Origin: Micromonospora sp. NBC_01740
Lineage (GTDB): Bacteria > Actinomycetota > Actinomycetes > Mycobacteriales > Micromonosporaceae
Assembly (NCBI RefSeq): GCF_035920365.1
Contig: NZ_CP109150.1
Span: 372,001 to 436,000, forward strand
Reading direction: 5' to 3'
Length of the DNA: 64,000 bases
The notes beneath the pieces were generated by a model. The model was not told the DNA's origin and did not search any database. It saw nothing but the letters and a program-made list of their open reading frames with translations. Below are positions 22,340 to 31,144 of the stretch, piece by piece. A program made the position numbers and the translations under genes. Numbering within the stretch: the first letter of the stretch is position 1; the number at the start of each line of letters is the position of its first letter.

Positions 22340-23431
22340 CTGGCGACCAGACGGCGGGAGTACGACGAGGACGACGTCCGGGTGCGGCCCGGCAAGTCGT
22401 CGCGCCCGCGTACCCGCACCCGACCCCGGCACTCCGACGCGGTGGACGGCTTCGTGATCGCCGTCGACCGGGGCCGCTACACGTGCGTGCCGCCCGACGC
22501 CGAGCCGGACGCGCCCCTGGTCACCGCGATGCGGGCCCGGGAGCTGGGGCGCAAGTCGGTGGTGGTCGGCGACCGCGTCGGCCTGGTCGGGGACACCTCC
22601 GGCGCGGCCGGGGCGCTGGCCCGGATCGTCCGGATCGCCGAACGGACGTCGGTGCTGCGGCGCACCGCCGACGACGACGAGACCACCGCCGAGGGACGCC
22701 TGGAACGGGTGGTCGTCGCCAACGCCGACCAGCTGGTCATCGTGAGCGCGCTGGCCGACCCGCCGCCGCGCACCGGCTTCATCGACCGGTGCCTGGTGGC
22801 CGCGTACGACGCCGGCATCGAGCCGCTGCTCTGCCTCACCAAGGCCGACCTGGCCGGCCCCGAGGCGGTGCTCGACTACTACGCCGAGCTGGAGCTGCCG
22901 TACGTGCTGATCCGCCCGGACTCCGACCTCGACGCCCTGCGCGACCTGCTCGCCGGGCGGATCTCGGTCATGGTCGGGCACTCCGGGGTGGGCAAGTCGA
23001 CGCTGGTCAACCGCCTCGTGCCGGACGCCGCCCGGGCGGTCGGCACGGTCAGCGCGATCGGCCGGGGCCGGCACACCTCCACGAGCGCGGTGGCGCTGCG
23101 ACTGCCCCGGGACCCGGCGCACGGCGGGAACGCCCCCGCCGGCTGGATCGTCGACACCCCGGGGGTACGCAGCTTCGGGCTCGCGCACGTCTCCGCCGAC
23201 AGCCTGCTGCACGGCTTCCCCGACCTGGTCGAGGGGACGGTCGACTGCCCCGCCAACTGCCCGCACACGCCGGACGAGACCGCCTGCGGGCTGGACGCCT
23301 GGATCGCCGCCGGCAAGGCCGACGCGCGGCGGCTGGCCTCGTACCGCCGGCTGCTGGCCTCCCGGTCGGGCGAGGGCGACGCGCGCGAACCCGACCAGCG
23401 GAATCCCGGCGACCCGCTCGCGGGGTCCTGA
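22340..23431 (+). CDS. rsgA: Ribosome small-subunit GTPase RsgA with probable CTG start
   Basis: A circularly permuted GTPase that proof-reads 30S maturation. It has an OB-fold N-terminus, GTPase motifs in permuted order (LTKADL, then G1 VGHSGVGKST, then DTPGVRSF), and the zinc knuckle CPANCPHTPDETAC. The family N-terminus YDEDDVRVRP-SRPRTRTRP lies in frame upstream of the first ATG/GTG (22382). Between the aroA stop and 22382 the only plausible start is CTG at 22340 (LATRRREYDEDDVR), preceded by a G-run. I take that as the start, giving 363 residues. Confidence 0.88.
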   Translation: MATRRREYDEDDVRVRPGKSSRPRTRTRPRHSDAVDGFVIAVDRGRYTCVPPDAEPDAPLVTAMRARELGRKSVVVGDRVGLVGDTSGAAGALARIVRIAERTSVLRRTADDDETTAEGRLERVVVANADQLVIVSALADPPPRTGFIDRCLVAAYDAGIEPLLCLTKADLAGPEAVLDYYAELELPYVLIRPDSDLDALRDLLAGRISVMVGHSGVGKSTLVNRLVPDAARAVGTVSAIGRGRHTSTSAVALRLPRDPAHGGNAPAGWIVDTPGVRSFGLAHVSADSLLHGFPDLVEGTVDCPANCPHTPDETACGLDAWIAAGKADARRLASYRRLLASRSGEGDAREPDQRNPGDPLAGS

Positions 23432-23443
23432 CCCGGTCGCCGC

Positions 23444-23455
23444 TACCGTTTGGGC
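23444..23455 (+). promoter_or_regulatory. -10 box TACCGT for leaderless hisN
   Basis: TACCGT (23444-23449) ends 6 nt before the ATG at 23456, with no Shine-Dalgarno. hisN may therefore have its own promoter despite being only 24 bp from rsgA. Confidence 0.5.
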
Positions 23456-24274
23456 ATGCCCGGGTACGCCGACGACCTCGCCCTCGCCCACCTGCTCGCC
23501 GACGCCGCCGACGCCGTCTCCACGGCCCGGTTCCGCGCGCTCGACCTGCGGGTCGAGGCGAAACCCGACCTGACCCCGGTCTCCGACGCGGACACCGCGG
23601 TGGAGCGGGAGATCCGGGCGCTGCTGGCCGTGCACCGGCCGGCCGACGGTCTGCTGGGCGAGGAGTACGGCGAGGAGCCCGCCAGCGGCCCGGACGGTCG
23701 CCGCTGGGTGGTCGACCCGATCGACGGCACGAAGAACTTCATCCGGGGCGTGCCCGTGTGGGCCACCCTGATCGCGCTGCTGGAGGGGGACCGCCCGGTC
23801 GCCGGACTGGTCTCCGCGCCGGCGCTCGGCCGCCGCTGGTGGGGCGCGCTCGGCGAGGGCGCGTACGCGGGGCCGGACGCCGCCGGTGGCACGCCGATCC
23901 GGGTCTCCGCGGTACGGGACCTCGCGGACGCGAGCTTCTGCTACTCGTCGCTGACGGGGTGGGAGTCCGCCGGGCGGCTGGACGCGATGCTCCAGCTCAT
24001 GCGGGACACCTGGCGCAGCCGGGCGTACGGCGACTTCTACGGCTACATGCTGCTGGCCGAGGGTGCGCTGGACGTGATGGTGGAGCCGGAGCTGTCGCTG
24101 TGGGACGTCGCCGCGCTCGTGCCGATCGTCACCGAGGCGGGCGGGACGTTCACCGACCTGGCCGGCCGGCCCGCCCCCTCCGGCGACGCCGGCACCGAGA
24201 GCAGCGCCGTTGCCAGCAACGGCGCGCTGCACGCCGACATCCTCGCCCGGCTGGGTCGGCCAACCGAGCACTGA
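23456..24274 (+). CDS. hisN: Histidinol-phosphatase, inositol-monophosphatase fold
   Basis: A 272-residue IMPase-superfamily phosphatase. Metal and substrate motifs are LLGEEYGEE, WVVDPIDGTKNFIRGVP (the classic D-P-x-D-G-T) and LSLWDVAALVPIVTEAGG. In actinomycetes this subgroup carries out the penultimate histidine step, histidinol-phosphate to histidinol; another IMPase substrate cannot be excluded. I chose the ATG at 23456 over the in-frame TTG at 23450 because of the -10 spacing. No other his genes are in the window. Confidence 0.85.
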   Translation: MPGYADDLALAHLLADAADAVSTARFRALDLRVEAKPDLTPVSDADTAVEREIRALLAVHRPADGLLGEEYGEEPASGPDGRRWVVDPIDGTKNFIRGVPVWATLIALLEGDRPVAGLVSAPALGRRWWGALGEGAYAGPDAAGGTPIRVSAVRDLADASFCYSSLTGWESAGRLDAMLQLMRDTWRSRAYGDFYGYMLLAEGALDVMVEPELSLWDVAALVPIVTEAGGTFTDLAGRPAPSGDAGTESSAVASNGALHADILARLGRPTEH

Positions 24275-24288
24275 CCTCCGGCAGCCTC

Positions 24289-24300
24289 TATCCTCGCCAG
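24289..24300 (+). promoter_or_regulatory. -10 box TATCCT for leaderless transporter gene
   Basis: TATCCT (24289-24294) ends 6 nt before the GTG at 24301. Confidence 0.5.
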
Positions 24301-25197
24301 GTGGTCTCCTCCGGTTGGTGCTTCCTCGCGGCCATGATCGTCGCGTACGGCGTCGCCAACCTGCTCCAGTCGGTGGCCGCCGCCCGCACCACCGTGCACC
24401 ACTCCTTCGACCCGGGACTGCTGCTGCGGCTGGCGGGGCACCGCACGTACCTGGTCGGGCTCGGCTGCCAGGTCGCCGGGTTCGTGCTGGCCCTGCTCGC
24501 CCGCCGGGACCTGCCGCTGTTCCTGGTCCAGTCCAGCGTCGCCGCCGGGCTCGGGGTCACCGCCCTGCTCGGCGTGCTGGTGCTGAAGTGGCGGCTGCCG
24601 GCCGCCGAGGTGGCCCTGCTGGTGCTGCTGTTCGCCGGCATCACCGCGCTGGTGCTCTCCGCCGAGCCCGCGCCGGCCAAGCCGCTCGGCACCGCCGGCC
24701 TGATCGCCCTGGCGGTGGCGCTCGGCGTGATCGCCGTGATCGGCTTCTTCGCCGTACGCCTGCACGGGGCGCCCGGCTCGGTGGCGCTCGGCGCGCTGGC
24801 CGGGCTGGCGTTCTCCGCCGCCGCGGTGGCCGCCCGGCCCCTCGCCTCCGCCCCGACGCCGGAGGCGTTCGTCCAGGATCCGCTGCTCTACCTGCTGATC
24901 GTCCACTCGGTCGTCGGCCAGCTGCTGCTCGGCCTGGCCATGCAACGCGGCTCGACCACGGCCGCCGTGGCGGCGATGGACGCCGCCGGGGCGGTGCCCG
25001 CCGCGATCGTCGGCCTGCTCCTGCTCAACGACAAGATCTGGCCCGGGCGGGAGTGGCTCGCCGCGGTCGGGTTCCTGGTCACCCTCGCGGCGGTCATCGG
25101 TCTCACCCGGTACGCCGAACCCCAGCACCACCACGCGGTGGCCGGGGAACGCGACCGGCGCATGGTGGGCGTCGGAGCGCCCGGTCGCCCGCTCTGA
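24301..25197 (+). CDS. DMT/EamA-like multidrug or metabolite transporter
   Basis: About 298 residues with roughly nine to ten hydrophobic helices and very short loops, typical of the drug/metabolite transporter superfamily. Examples are VVSSGWCFLAAMIVAYGVAN at the start, LFLVQSSVAAGLGVTALLGVL in the middle and LAAVGFLVTLAAVIGLT near the end. The tail AEPQHHHAVAGERDRR is soluble and His-rich. The substrate and direction are unknown. The start is set by the -10 spacing. It is convergent with the glycosyltransferase at 25252, whose 3' end is duplicated nearby. Confidence 0.75.
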   Translation: MVSSGWCFLAAMIVAYGVANLLQSVAAARTTVHHSFDPGLLLRLAGHRTYLVGLGCQVAGFVLALLARRDLPLFLVQSSVAAGLGVTALLGVLVLKWRLPAAEVALLVLLFAGITALVLSAEPAPAKPLGTAGLIALAVALGVIAVIGFFAVRLHGAPGSVALGALAGLAFSAAAVAARPLASAPTPEAFVQDPLLYLLIVHSVVGQLLLGLAMQRGSTTAAVAAMDAAGAVPAAIVGLLLLNDKIWPGREWLAAVGFLVTLAAVIGLTRYAEPQHHHAVAGERDRRMVGVGAPGRPL

Positions 25198-25213
25198 ACG
25201 GGCCCGGGAGCGG

Positions 25214-25268
25214 CCGGCCCGGGTCAGGCCGCCTCGGACCGCCGGCCCCGGTCAGGCCGCCTCGACCG
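25214..25268 (-). repeat. Imperfect tandem duplication of the GT4 gene 3' end
   Basis: Two adjacent copies of about 26 bp sharing GTCAGGCCGCCTCG. The inner copy holds the real stop codon of the glycosyltransferase gene; the outer copy follows it. The adjacent copies differ by a few bases. Confidence 0.55.
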
Positions 25269-26454
25269 GCTTGCGGCGGCTCACCACCCGCTCGTAGAGG
25301 CGCTCCAGCGCGCCCGCCGTCCGCTCCCAGGTGTAGCTGCACCGCACCCGGTCGACGGCGGCGTGCCCGTACGCGAACCGCCCGGCGTTGTCGGCGAGCA
25401 GCCGGCGCAGCGTCACGCCCAGCGCGCGGACGTCGCCCGGCGGCACCAACCGGCCGGTGACCTCGTCGACCACGGCGTCGGCGATCCCGCCCATCGAGTA
25501 GCCGACGACCGGCACCCCGCAGGCCATCGCCTCCAGCGACACCCGGCCGGCGGACGAGTAGTGCGGGGTGCAGGCGACCACGTCCGCCGAGCGGTACCAG
25601 GTGGCCATCTGTTCGTGCGGCACCGCGCCCACCAGCTTCACCTGGTCGGCCACCCCGCTGCGCTCGGCCAGCTCGCGCAGCCGCCGGGCCTCGGCGTGGT
25701 TGGCGAGCTGCCCGACGGGCGGGCCGCCGGCGATCACCAGCTCGGCGTCGCCGACCAGTCGCATGGCCCGGATCAGGTCCTCCTGGCCGTGCCCGGCCGA
25801 GAGCCCGCCGACGGAGAGGATCCGGGCCCGCTGGTCGCGGGGCGCGGCCTCGCCGTCGGGGTGGAACTGCGCGGTGTCGACGCCGGCCGGCACCATCGCC
25901 ACGGAGGCGCGTTGCAACCCCATCCGGGTCAGCTCGTCGACCTCGTCGTTGCACTGGGCGACCGCGATGTCCACCGCCCGGGTCAGCGCCCGCTCCAGCG
26001 GGATCCGCTCCCCCGGCCCGTCGTACTGCCGGCCGAGGTGGCGCAGCTGCTCGACGCCGAGGGAATGGAACGTCTGCACCACCGGGACGTCCGTCTCGCG
26101 GACCGCGTGCGCGGCGGCCAACCCGCCGACCCAGTAGTGCCCGTGCACCACCTCGGGATCCCAGTCGCCCGTCCACCTCTCGGCCAGCCAGGCGCCGAAC
26201 GCCGACACGTGCGGCACCAGTTCGGCGGTGGGCAGCGGGGCGGCCGGGCCGATCGGCACCCGCTCCACCCGGTAGCCGTCGACCGTCGCCGTCTCCGGCA
26301 GGGCCGGGTCGTCGCGGCGTTCGTACACCCGAACGTCGTGGCCCCGCGCGGCGAGTTCGGCGGCGACCCGGGCGATGTGCTGGTGGGTGCCGACGGTCAG
26401 GCCGTCGGTGCCCCTGGCTGGGCCGGCGTGCGCGCAGACGAGGCCGACGCGCAT
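25252..26454 (-). CDS. GT4-family glycosyltransferase
   Basis: A 400-residue GT-B enzyme. The N-terminal domain opens MRVGLVCAHAGPARGTDGL. The donor domain has ILSVGGLSAGHGQEDLIRA and the retaining-GT4 signature SSAGRVSLEAMACGVPVVGY (E-x7-E type region). It probably uses a UDP- or GDP-activated sugar and makes a glycolipid, glycan or small-molecule glycoside; the acceptor is unknown. It resembles MshA- and trehalose-related actinobacterial GT4s but I cannot assign it to either. GGAGGTGACCC lies before the ATG. It is divergent from the SDR gene. Confidence 0.85.
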   Translation of the reverse strand: MRVGLVCAHAGPARGTDGLTVGTHQHIARVAAELAARGHDVRVYERRDDPALPETATVDGYRVERVPIGPAAPLPTAELVPHVSAFGAWLAERWTGDWDPEVVHGHYWVGGLAAAHAVRETDVPVVQTFHSLGVEQLRHLGRQYDGPGERIPLERALTRAVDIAVAQCNDEVDELTRMGLQRASVAMVPAGVDTAQFHPDGEAAPRDQRARILSVGGLSAGHGQEDLIRAMRLVGDAELVIAGGPPVGQLANHAEARRLRELAERSGVADQVKLVGAVPHEQMATWYRSADVVACTPHYSSAGRVSLEAMACGVPVVGYSMGGIADAVVDEVTGRLVPPGDVRALGVTLRRLLADNAGRFAYGHAAVDRVRCSYTWERTAGALERLYERVVSRRKPVEAA

Positions 26455-26670
26455 GGGTCACCTCCATGCGATCTTCTCAAGCGGTGGTCCTCGGTCAGAG
26501 GGTCCCATTAACCGAACCCCCGGGAGCCGAAACCTGGCAGATCGGGAAGAGCCCGGCGGGTGCTTGCGCGACGGCAACTGTTGCGGGGCGGGCGACACCC
26601 CGACCCGGGGCCGCGAGTATCCGACCGGCGCCGGCCGCATGACCCCTGCCGACGGGGGTACGGGCGAGGA

Positions 26671-27669
26671 ATGCCTCTCACCCGCAGCCTCGCCGACGCC
26701 ACCGTCGTGCTCACCGGCGCCTCCAGCGGCATCGGTACGGCCACCGCGTACGCCCTCGCCCGGCGCGGCACCGCCGTGGTGCTGGCCGCCCGCAGCGAAG
26801 CGGCGCTGGAGGAGGTCGCCGTGCGGTGCCGGGAGCTGGGCGGGCGGGCCCTGGCGGTGCCGACCGACGTGACCGACCCGGCGGCCGTCGAACGGCTCGC
26901 CGCCCGCGCGGTCGCCGAGTTCGGCCGGATCGACGGCTGGATCAACAACGCCGCGGTCGGCGCGGTCGGGCTCTTCGACGAGATCCCCGTGGCGGAGTTC
27001 CGCCGGGTGCTGGAGGTCAACCTGCTGGGCGCCGCGTACGGCACCAGGGCCGCCCTGCCCCACCTGAGCGCGGCGGGTGGCGGGGTGCTGGTCAACAACG
27101 CCTCCGTGCTGGCCGAGGTGGCGATGCCCTACCAGTCGGCGTACAACGCCACGAAGCACGGCATCCGCGGGCTGGCCGACACGGTCCGCCAGGAGATGCG
27201 GGTCACCGGGCGGGGCAACATCTCCATCTGCACGGTGCTGCCGGCCACCATCGACACCCCGTTCTTCCGGCACGCCGCCAACCACAGCGGCCGGGAACTG
27301 GTGCCGCCGCCCCCGGTCTACCCGCCCGAGGTGGTGGCCGAGACGATCGTCCGGCTGCTGCGCCGCCCGAGGCGCGAGGCGTACGCCGGCGGCGCCGCCC
27401 GGCTGATCGGCCTCCAGTGGCGGCTCGCCCCGGCGTTCGCCGAGCGGGTCCTCGGCTGGTACGCGCACCGCACCCAGTTCGGGCCCGCGCCACGGCCGGA
27501 GAGCACCGGCAACGTCTTCCACGCCGACGCGGCGGCGCAGCGCGAGGGCGGCTGGCACGGCCGGCGGCGGCACCTGGTGCGGATGACCGCCGCCTTCGGG
27601 CTGGCCGCGGCGGGGACGGCCGTCGGGACGGTGGCCGCGATGACCCGCCGCGCGGGAACGAGACGCTGA
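26671..27669 (+). CDS. Short-chain dehydrogenase/reductase with C-terminal hydrophobic tail
   Basis: A 332-residue classical SDR: cofactor loop TGASSGIG (about 15-22), NNAAVG after strand 4, catalytic Ser in NNASVLAEV, and Y-N-A-T-K (about 154-158). An extra C-terminal stretch of about 80 residues ends with a likely membrane helix AAFGLAAAGTAVGTVAAM followed by Arg/Thr, so it may be membrane-anchored. The substrate is unknown. GAGGA abuts the ATG at 26671, a poor spacing. The next gene starts just beyond the stop. Confidence 0.82.
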   Translation: MPLTRSLADATVVLTGASSGIGTATAYALARRGTAVVLAARSEAALEEVAVRCRELGGRALAVPTDVTDPAAVERLAARAVAEFGRIDGWINNAAVGAVGLFDEIPVAEFRRVLEVNLLGAAYGTRAALPHLSAAGGGVLVNNASVLAEVAMPYQSAYNATKHGIRGLADTVRQEMRVTGRGNISICTVLPATIDTPFFRHAANHSGRELVPPPPVYPPEVVAETIVRLLRRPRREAYAGGAARLIGLQWRLAPAFAERVLGWYAHRTQFGPAPRPESTGNVFHADAAAQREGGWHGRRRHLVRMTAAFGLAAAGTAVGTVAAMTRRAGTRR

Positions 27670-27755
27670 TGCCGGGGGCCGAGCGGTCGGGTGCGCGGTC
27701 CGGGCGGACGGTGCACGGTGCGCTGCCTGGCCCGCAAGGCGGGACGGAGCCGATC

Positions 27756-28484
27756 ATGTCCACCGACGCGGGCTGCCGGGTGGAGGCGGACGGGGCGTCC
27801 GGCGTGCTCCGGCTGACCGGGACACTCGACCGGTCCGGCGTCGGCGTGGTGCGCGACGGCCTGCTCGCTCAGTTCTGTTGCCGACCCGGCCCGGTCCTCG
27901 CCGACCTCACCGCCCTGCGGGTGACCGACCCGGCCGCCCGGGACGTCTTCGCCGAGGTGTGCCGGGAGGTACGCGACTGGCCCGCCGCCGACCTGCTGCT
28001 CTGCGATCCGACCGGCGCCGTCGAGGGGGTGCCCGCCTGGCCGACCCTGGCCGGGGCGCTGGCCGGGCTGGCCGCCGCGCCGCTGGCCGCAGTGGCCGAG
28101 ACCGACCTTCCCCCCGCCGTCGGGGCGGCCCGGCAGGCCCGGCAGCTCGTGACGGAGGGCTGCGGGCGCTGGGACCTGCCCGAGCTGATCGAGCCGGCCG
28201 GCATCGCGGTCACCGAGATGGTGAACAACGTGGTCGCCCACGCGCACACCCCGATGACGGTCCGCCTGGCACCCCGGGGCGGCGCGCTGCACCTGGCGGT
28301 ACGCGACCACTCGCCGCGTCAGCCGGCGTTCACCGGACAGCCGCCGCTGGACACCGCGGGCGGGCGCGGCCTGCTGCTGATCGACACCGTCGCCCGCAGC
28401 TGGGGCAGCAGCCGGGTGCCGGACGGCAAGGTCGTCTGGTGCGTGCTGCACGCCGACGACGAGACCACCGCCCACCCCGGCTGA
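27756..28484 (+). CDS. STAS-like plus GHKL ATPase regulatory protein
   Basis: About 242 residues. Residues 1-110 look like a STAS anti-sigma-antagonist domain (VLRLTGTLDRSGVGVVRDGL ... VLADLTALRVTDPAARDVF). The second half is an RsbW-type ATPase domain with N-box GIAVTEMVNNVVAHAHTP and G-box GGRGLLLIDTVARSWG. Such fusions usually act in partner-switching control of alternative sigma factors. I preferred the ATG at 27756 (GGAG 8 nt upstream); an in-frame ATG at 27669 overlaps the SDR stop (TGATG) and would add 29 low-complexity residues. Confidence 0.72.
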   Translation: MSTDAGCRVEADGASGVLRLTGTLDRSGVGVVRDGLLAQFCCRPGPVLADLTALRVTDPAARDVFAEVCREVRDWPAADLLLCDPTGAVEGVPAWPTLAGALAGLAAAPLAAVAETDLPPAVGAARQARQLVTEGCGRWDLPELIEPAGIAVTEMVNNVVAHAHTPMTVRLAPRGGALHLAVRDHSPRQPAFTGQPPLDTAGGRGLLLIDTVARSWGSSRVPDGKVVWCVLHADDETTAHPG

Positions 28485-28589
28485 CCGCCGCCCCGATTCC
28501 TGCCCCGGCGTCCCCCGACGTGCCCCTTCCGCCCGGATGGCCACGGGCGGCACCGGTTATGCCGGGAGGGCAGTGGGTAGTGATCAGCC

Positions 28590-29162
28590 ATGCGCGACGA
28601 CGAGTACCCGACCCCCGTGTCCGACCCCGAGGCGGAGGGCCTGCCCGACACCGCCGACGACGACTCGACCGCCAACGACGACGTCCTGACCGGGCGCGAG
28701 GCGGACGGCCCGGAGCCCGCCCAGCTGCCGGGCGACCGGACGCCGGTCGCGGTGGACCGGTACGGGAACACCGCCGAGGAGCAGCTCGACGGCGAGTCGC
28801 TGGACTACAAGCTCGACCGGGAGCAGCACGAACGCCCGGCCGACGACCCGCTCGCCGGCCCCGTCGACCCGGACATCGCCGCCGAGGCCGACAGCCAGGA
28901 GGCGGCGGCGCAGGCCCAGCTCGACGCGGACGTCATCGATCCCGGCCCCACCTCCGACCCGGACTCGCCGGTGTCGCTCTACGACCACGGCAAGCTGGGC
29001 AGTGTCAGCGACGGCCAGGTCGGCCGGCTCGTCGAACCGGACGAGGGGGCGCACACCGACCAGGAGACCGACTCGGTGGCGTACGACGCCGGTTCGGCCG
29101 GCGGCGGCGCGAGCGCCGAGGAGCTGGCCATCCACGAGACGCGTCCACCGCACTCGGTCTGA
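28590..29162 (+). CDS. DUF5709-family acidic protein
   Basis: A 190-residue, strongly acidic, probably disordered protein. The conserved centre is NTAEEQLDGESLDYKLDREQ with later LYDHGKLGSVSDGQVGRLVE and a terminal AEELAIHE. No enzyme motif is present. The family is confined to actinobacteria and is uncharacterised. There is only a weak ribosome site before the ATG at 28590. It is convergent with the response regulator gene, with a strong hairpin between. Confidence 0.78.
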   Translation: MRDDEYPTPVSDPEAEGLPDTADDDSTANDDVLTGREADGPEPAQLPGDRTPVAVDRYGNTAEEQLDGESLDYKLDREQHERPADDPLAGPVDPDIAAEADSQEAAAQAQLDADVIDPGPTSDPDSPVSLYDHGKLGSVSDGQVGRLVEPDEGAHTDQETDSVAYDAGSAGGGASAEELAIHETRPPHSV

Positions 29163-29172
29163 ACCGGCCCGG

Positions 29173-29216
29173 GGGGCCGTCGGGGAACCCTTCGGGGGCG
29201 GTTCCCCGGCGGCCCC
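29173..29216. terminator. Hairpin between DUF5709 and the response regulator
   Basis: A 17-bp stem with one G-U wobble (GGGGCCG-T-CGGGGAACC against its partner) and a 10-nt loop, between convergent genes. Confidence 0.7.
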
Positions 29217-29897
29217 TCAGTCGTCGAGGCCCCGTTCGATCGCGTACCGGGTCAGCTCGACCCGGTTGTGCAGTTGGAGCTTGCCGAGCGTGTTCTGCAC
29301 GTGGTTCTGCACGGTGCGGTGGGCCAGCCCGAGCCGCTCGGCGATCTGCTTGTAGGACATCCCCTTGGCGACCAGGCGCAGCACCTCGGTCTCCCGGTCG
29401 GTCAGGCGGGGCGCCGGGCCGGCACCCCGGGCGTCGCGCCCGCCGGCGTGTCCGGCGCCGTCCGGGTCGGCCGCGAGCCGGCGGTACTCGCCGAGGACCA
29501 GCCCGGCCAGGCCGGGCGTGAAGACGGGCTCCCCCGCCGCCGTCCGGCGCACCGCCTCCAGGAACTCCGCCGGGGCGGCCGACTTGACCAGGTAGCCGGT
29601 GGCGCCCGCCTTCACCGCGTCGAGCACGCTCTGCTGCTCGCCGCTGGCCGAGAGCATCAGCACCCGCACCTCCGGCAGCACGGCGCGCAGCCCGCGGACC
29701 ACCTCCACCCCCGAGACGTCCGGCAGTTGCAGGTCGAGGATCACCACGTCCGGCCGGGCGGCGGCGGCCACCCGCAGCGCCTGCCGACCCTCTCCACTGG
29801 CGGCGACGACGACGTGGCCGGCCTCGGTGAGGTCCCGGGCCACCCCCTCCCGCCACATCGGGTGGTCGTCGACCACCATCACCCGTACGCCTGTCAC
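29217..29897 (-). CDS. NarL/LuxR-type response regulator (partner of MacS-like kinase)
   Basis: A 226-residue regulator. The receiver domain has VMVVDDHPMWREGV, phospho-acceptor Asp in VVILDLQLPDVSG (about 56), and the Lys switch in GYLVKSAAP. The C-terminal LuxR helix-turn-helix is RLTDRETEVLRLVAKGMSYK ... HRTVQNHVQNTLGKL. A Gly/Ala/Arg linker of about 30 residues separates them. The GTG at 29897 overlaps the kinase stop by 4 nt (GTGA), so kinase and regulator are coupled. Target genes are unknown. Confidence 0.9.
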   Translation of the reverse strand: MTGVRVMVVDDHPMWREGVARDLTEAGHVVVAASGEGRQALRVAAAARPDVVILDLQLPDVSGVEVVRGLRAVLPEVRVLMLSASGEQQSVLDAVKAGATGYLVKSAAPAEFLEAVRRTAAGEPVFTPGLAGLVLGEYRRLAADPDGAGHAGGRDARGAGPAPRLTDRETEVLRLVAKGMSYKQIAERLGLAHRTVQNHVQNTLGKLQLHNRVELTRYAIERGLDD

Positions 29898-31033
29898 GGT
29901 TGTCCCTCCCTCGGAACGGTCAGTTCCAGCTCGGTGCCGGCGCCCGGCGCGGAGGTGATCCGCACCGTGCCCCCGAGGTCCGCGAGGCGGCCCCGGATCG
30001 ACCGGGCGACGCCGAGCCGGCCCTCGGCGGCGGCCTCCTCCAGCCGGCCGTCCGGGAACCCCGGCCCCTCGTCGCGGATCGACACGGTCACCGTCGCCCC
30101 CTCGTCCTCGACGAGCACCCAGGCCCGCCCGTCGGTGTGCCGGGCCACGTTGTCGAGGGCGGCGGCGGTCGCGGCGGCCAGTTCGTGGGCGACCCGCCCG
30201 GGCAAGGGCACCGGGGTGGCCGGCGCGGACAGCGAGACCGTCGCCGAGGCGTACCGGCCGAGCAGCCCACGCAGGTCCACCGGCCCGCCGTGGGCGGTGG
30301 GCGCGACCGGCGTGGCGCCGCCGATCAGGGCGCGCAGCGCGGCCTCCTGTTCCCCGGCGAGCCGGGCCAGTTCCCCTGCCTCGCCGTCCAGGTGGGCGCC
30401 GCGCCGCTGCACCAGCGCCAGCACCTGGAGCACGCCGTCGTGGATGTCCCGGGCCAGCCGCTCCCGCTCCCGGGTGGCGGCCTCCAGCTCCACCGCCCGG
30501 TGCAGCCGCTCCTCGGCGGTCACCGCCAGCCGGGCGACGTGCCCGACCACCACGCCGGCGAGCAGCAGCAGGATCGTCCCGGTGAGCGACGACTGGCCGA
30601 TCCGTTCGCGGGTGGCGAGGTCCACCGCGCCGAGCGCCAGCGCGGCGACCGTGCCCCGGCGCCGGCCGCCGGAGACCGCCCAGGCCAGCACCGGTCCGGC
30701 CAGCCAGGCCACGGTGAGGCTGGGCACGCCGGCGGCGAGCGCCGCCCGCCCGATCACCCACGGGGTGGCCAGCATGATGCCGACGACGACCCCCAGGTCC
30801 GCCAGGAGCAGCGGCCAGCCTCGGCGGGCCGGGTGGGCGTAGTTGACGGCGGTCACGCCGGTCCAGGCCGCCATCAGCAGGACCAGGCCGCCGGCCGCGA
30901 GCGGATGGGCGTACCGGTCGGCGTCCCGGAGCGCCAGCACGCAGACGTACGCCAGGGAGGCCACCCGGAACACGGCGATGGCGCGCCAGAGCGGGACCTC
31001 GAAACCACCGGGCGGCGTCGACACGCCCGTCAC
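29894..31033 (-). CDS. MacS-family membrane sensor histidine kinase
   Basis: About 379 residues. The N-terminal DUF5931-like sensor has five or six helices beginning VPLWRAIAVFRVASLAYVCV. The HisKA_3 phospho-site is RERLARDIHDGVLQVLALVQ (His near 203), and HATPase motifs are DNVARHTDG and DEGPGFPDG. The layout matches MacS-type kinases that control development and antibiotic synthesis in Streptomyces; the signal is unknown. The GTG at 31033 is my choice among several open upstream codons. It is divergent from the ATPase gene at 31145. Confidence 0.85.
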   Translation of the reverse strand: MTGVSTPPGGFEVPLWRAIAVFRVASLAYVCVLALRDADRYAHPLAAGGLVLLMAAWTGVTAVNYAHPARRGWPLLLADLGVVVGIMLATPWVIGRAALAAGVPSLTVAWLAGPVLAWAVSGGRRRGTVAALALGAVDLATRERIGQSSLTGTILLLLAGVVVGHVARLAVTAEERLHRAVELEAATRERERLARDIHDGVLQVLALVQRRGAHLDGEAGELARLAGEQEAALRALIGGATPVAPTAHGGPVDLRGLLGRYASATVSLSAPATPVPLPGRVAHELAAATAAALDNVARHTDGRAWVLVEDEGATVTVSIRDEGPGFPDGRLEEAAAEGRLGVARSIRGRLADLGGTVRITSAPGAGTELELTVPREGQP

Positions 31034-31144
31034 GATGCCACAGCCGCCAGGACGGTCCTGTGGGCCGTCGGATGCGGCCGGAGAAACCCTGACGTACGGT
31101 GGAAATGCCGCGAAACATCCACGATCCGCTGTCGGGACGGGGCC

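Noticed and set aside
21055..25197. A 1,380-codon open frame on the plus strand across aroA, rsgA, hisN and the transporter gene
   Set aside because: Only its last part (from 24301) is a real protein. The rest is the Arg/Gly/Pro-rich shadow of other genes in high-GC DNA.
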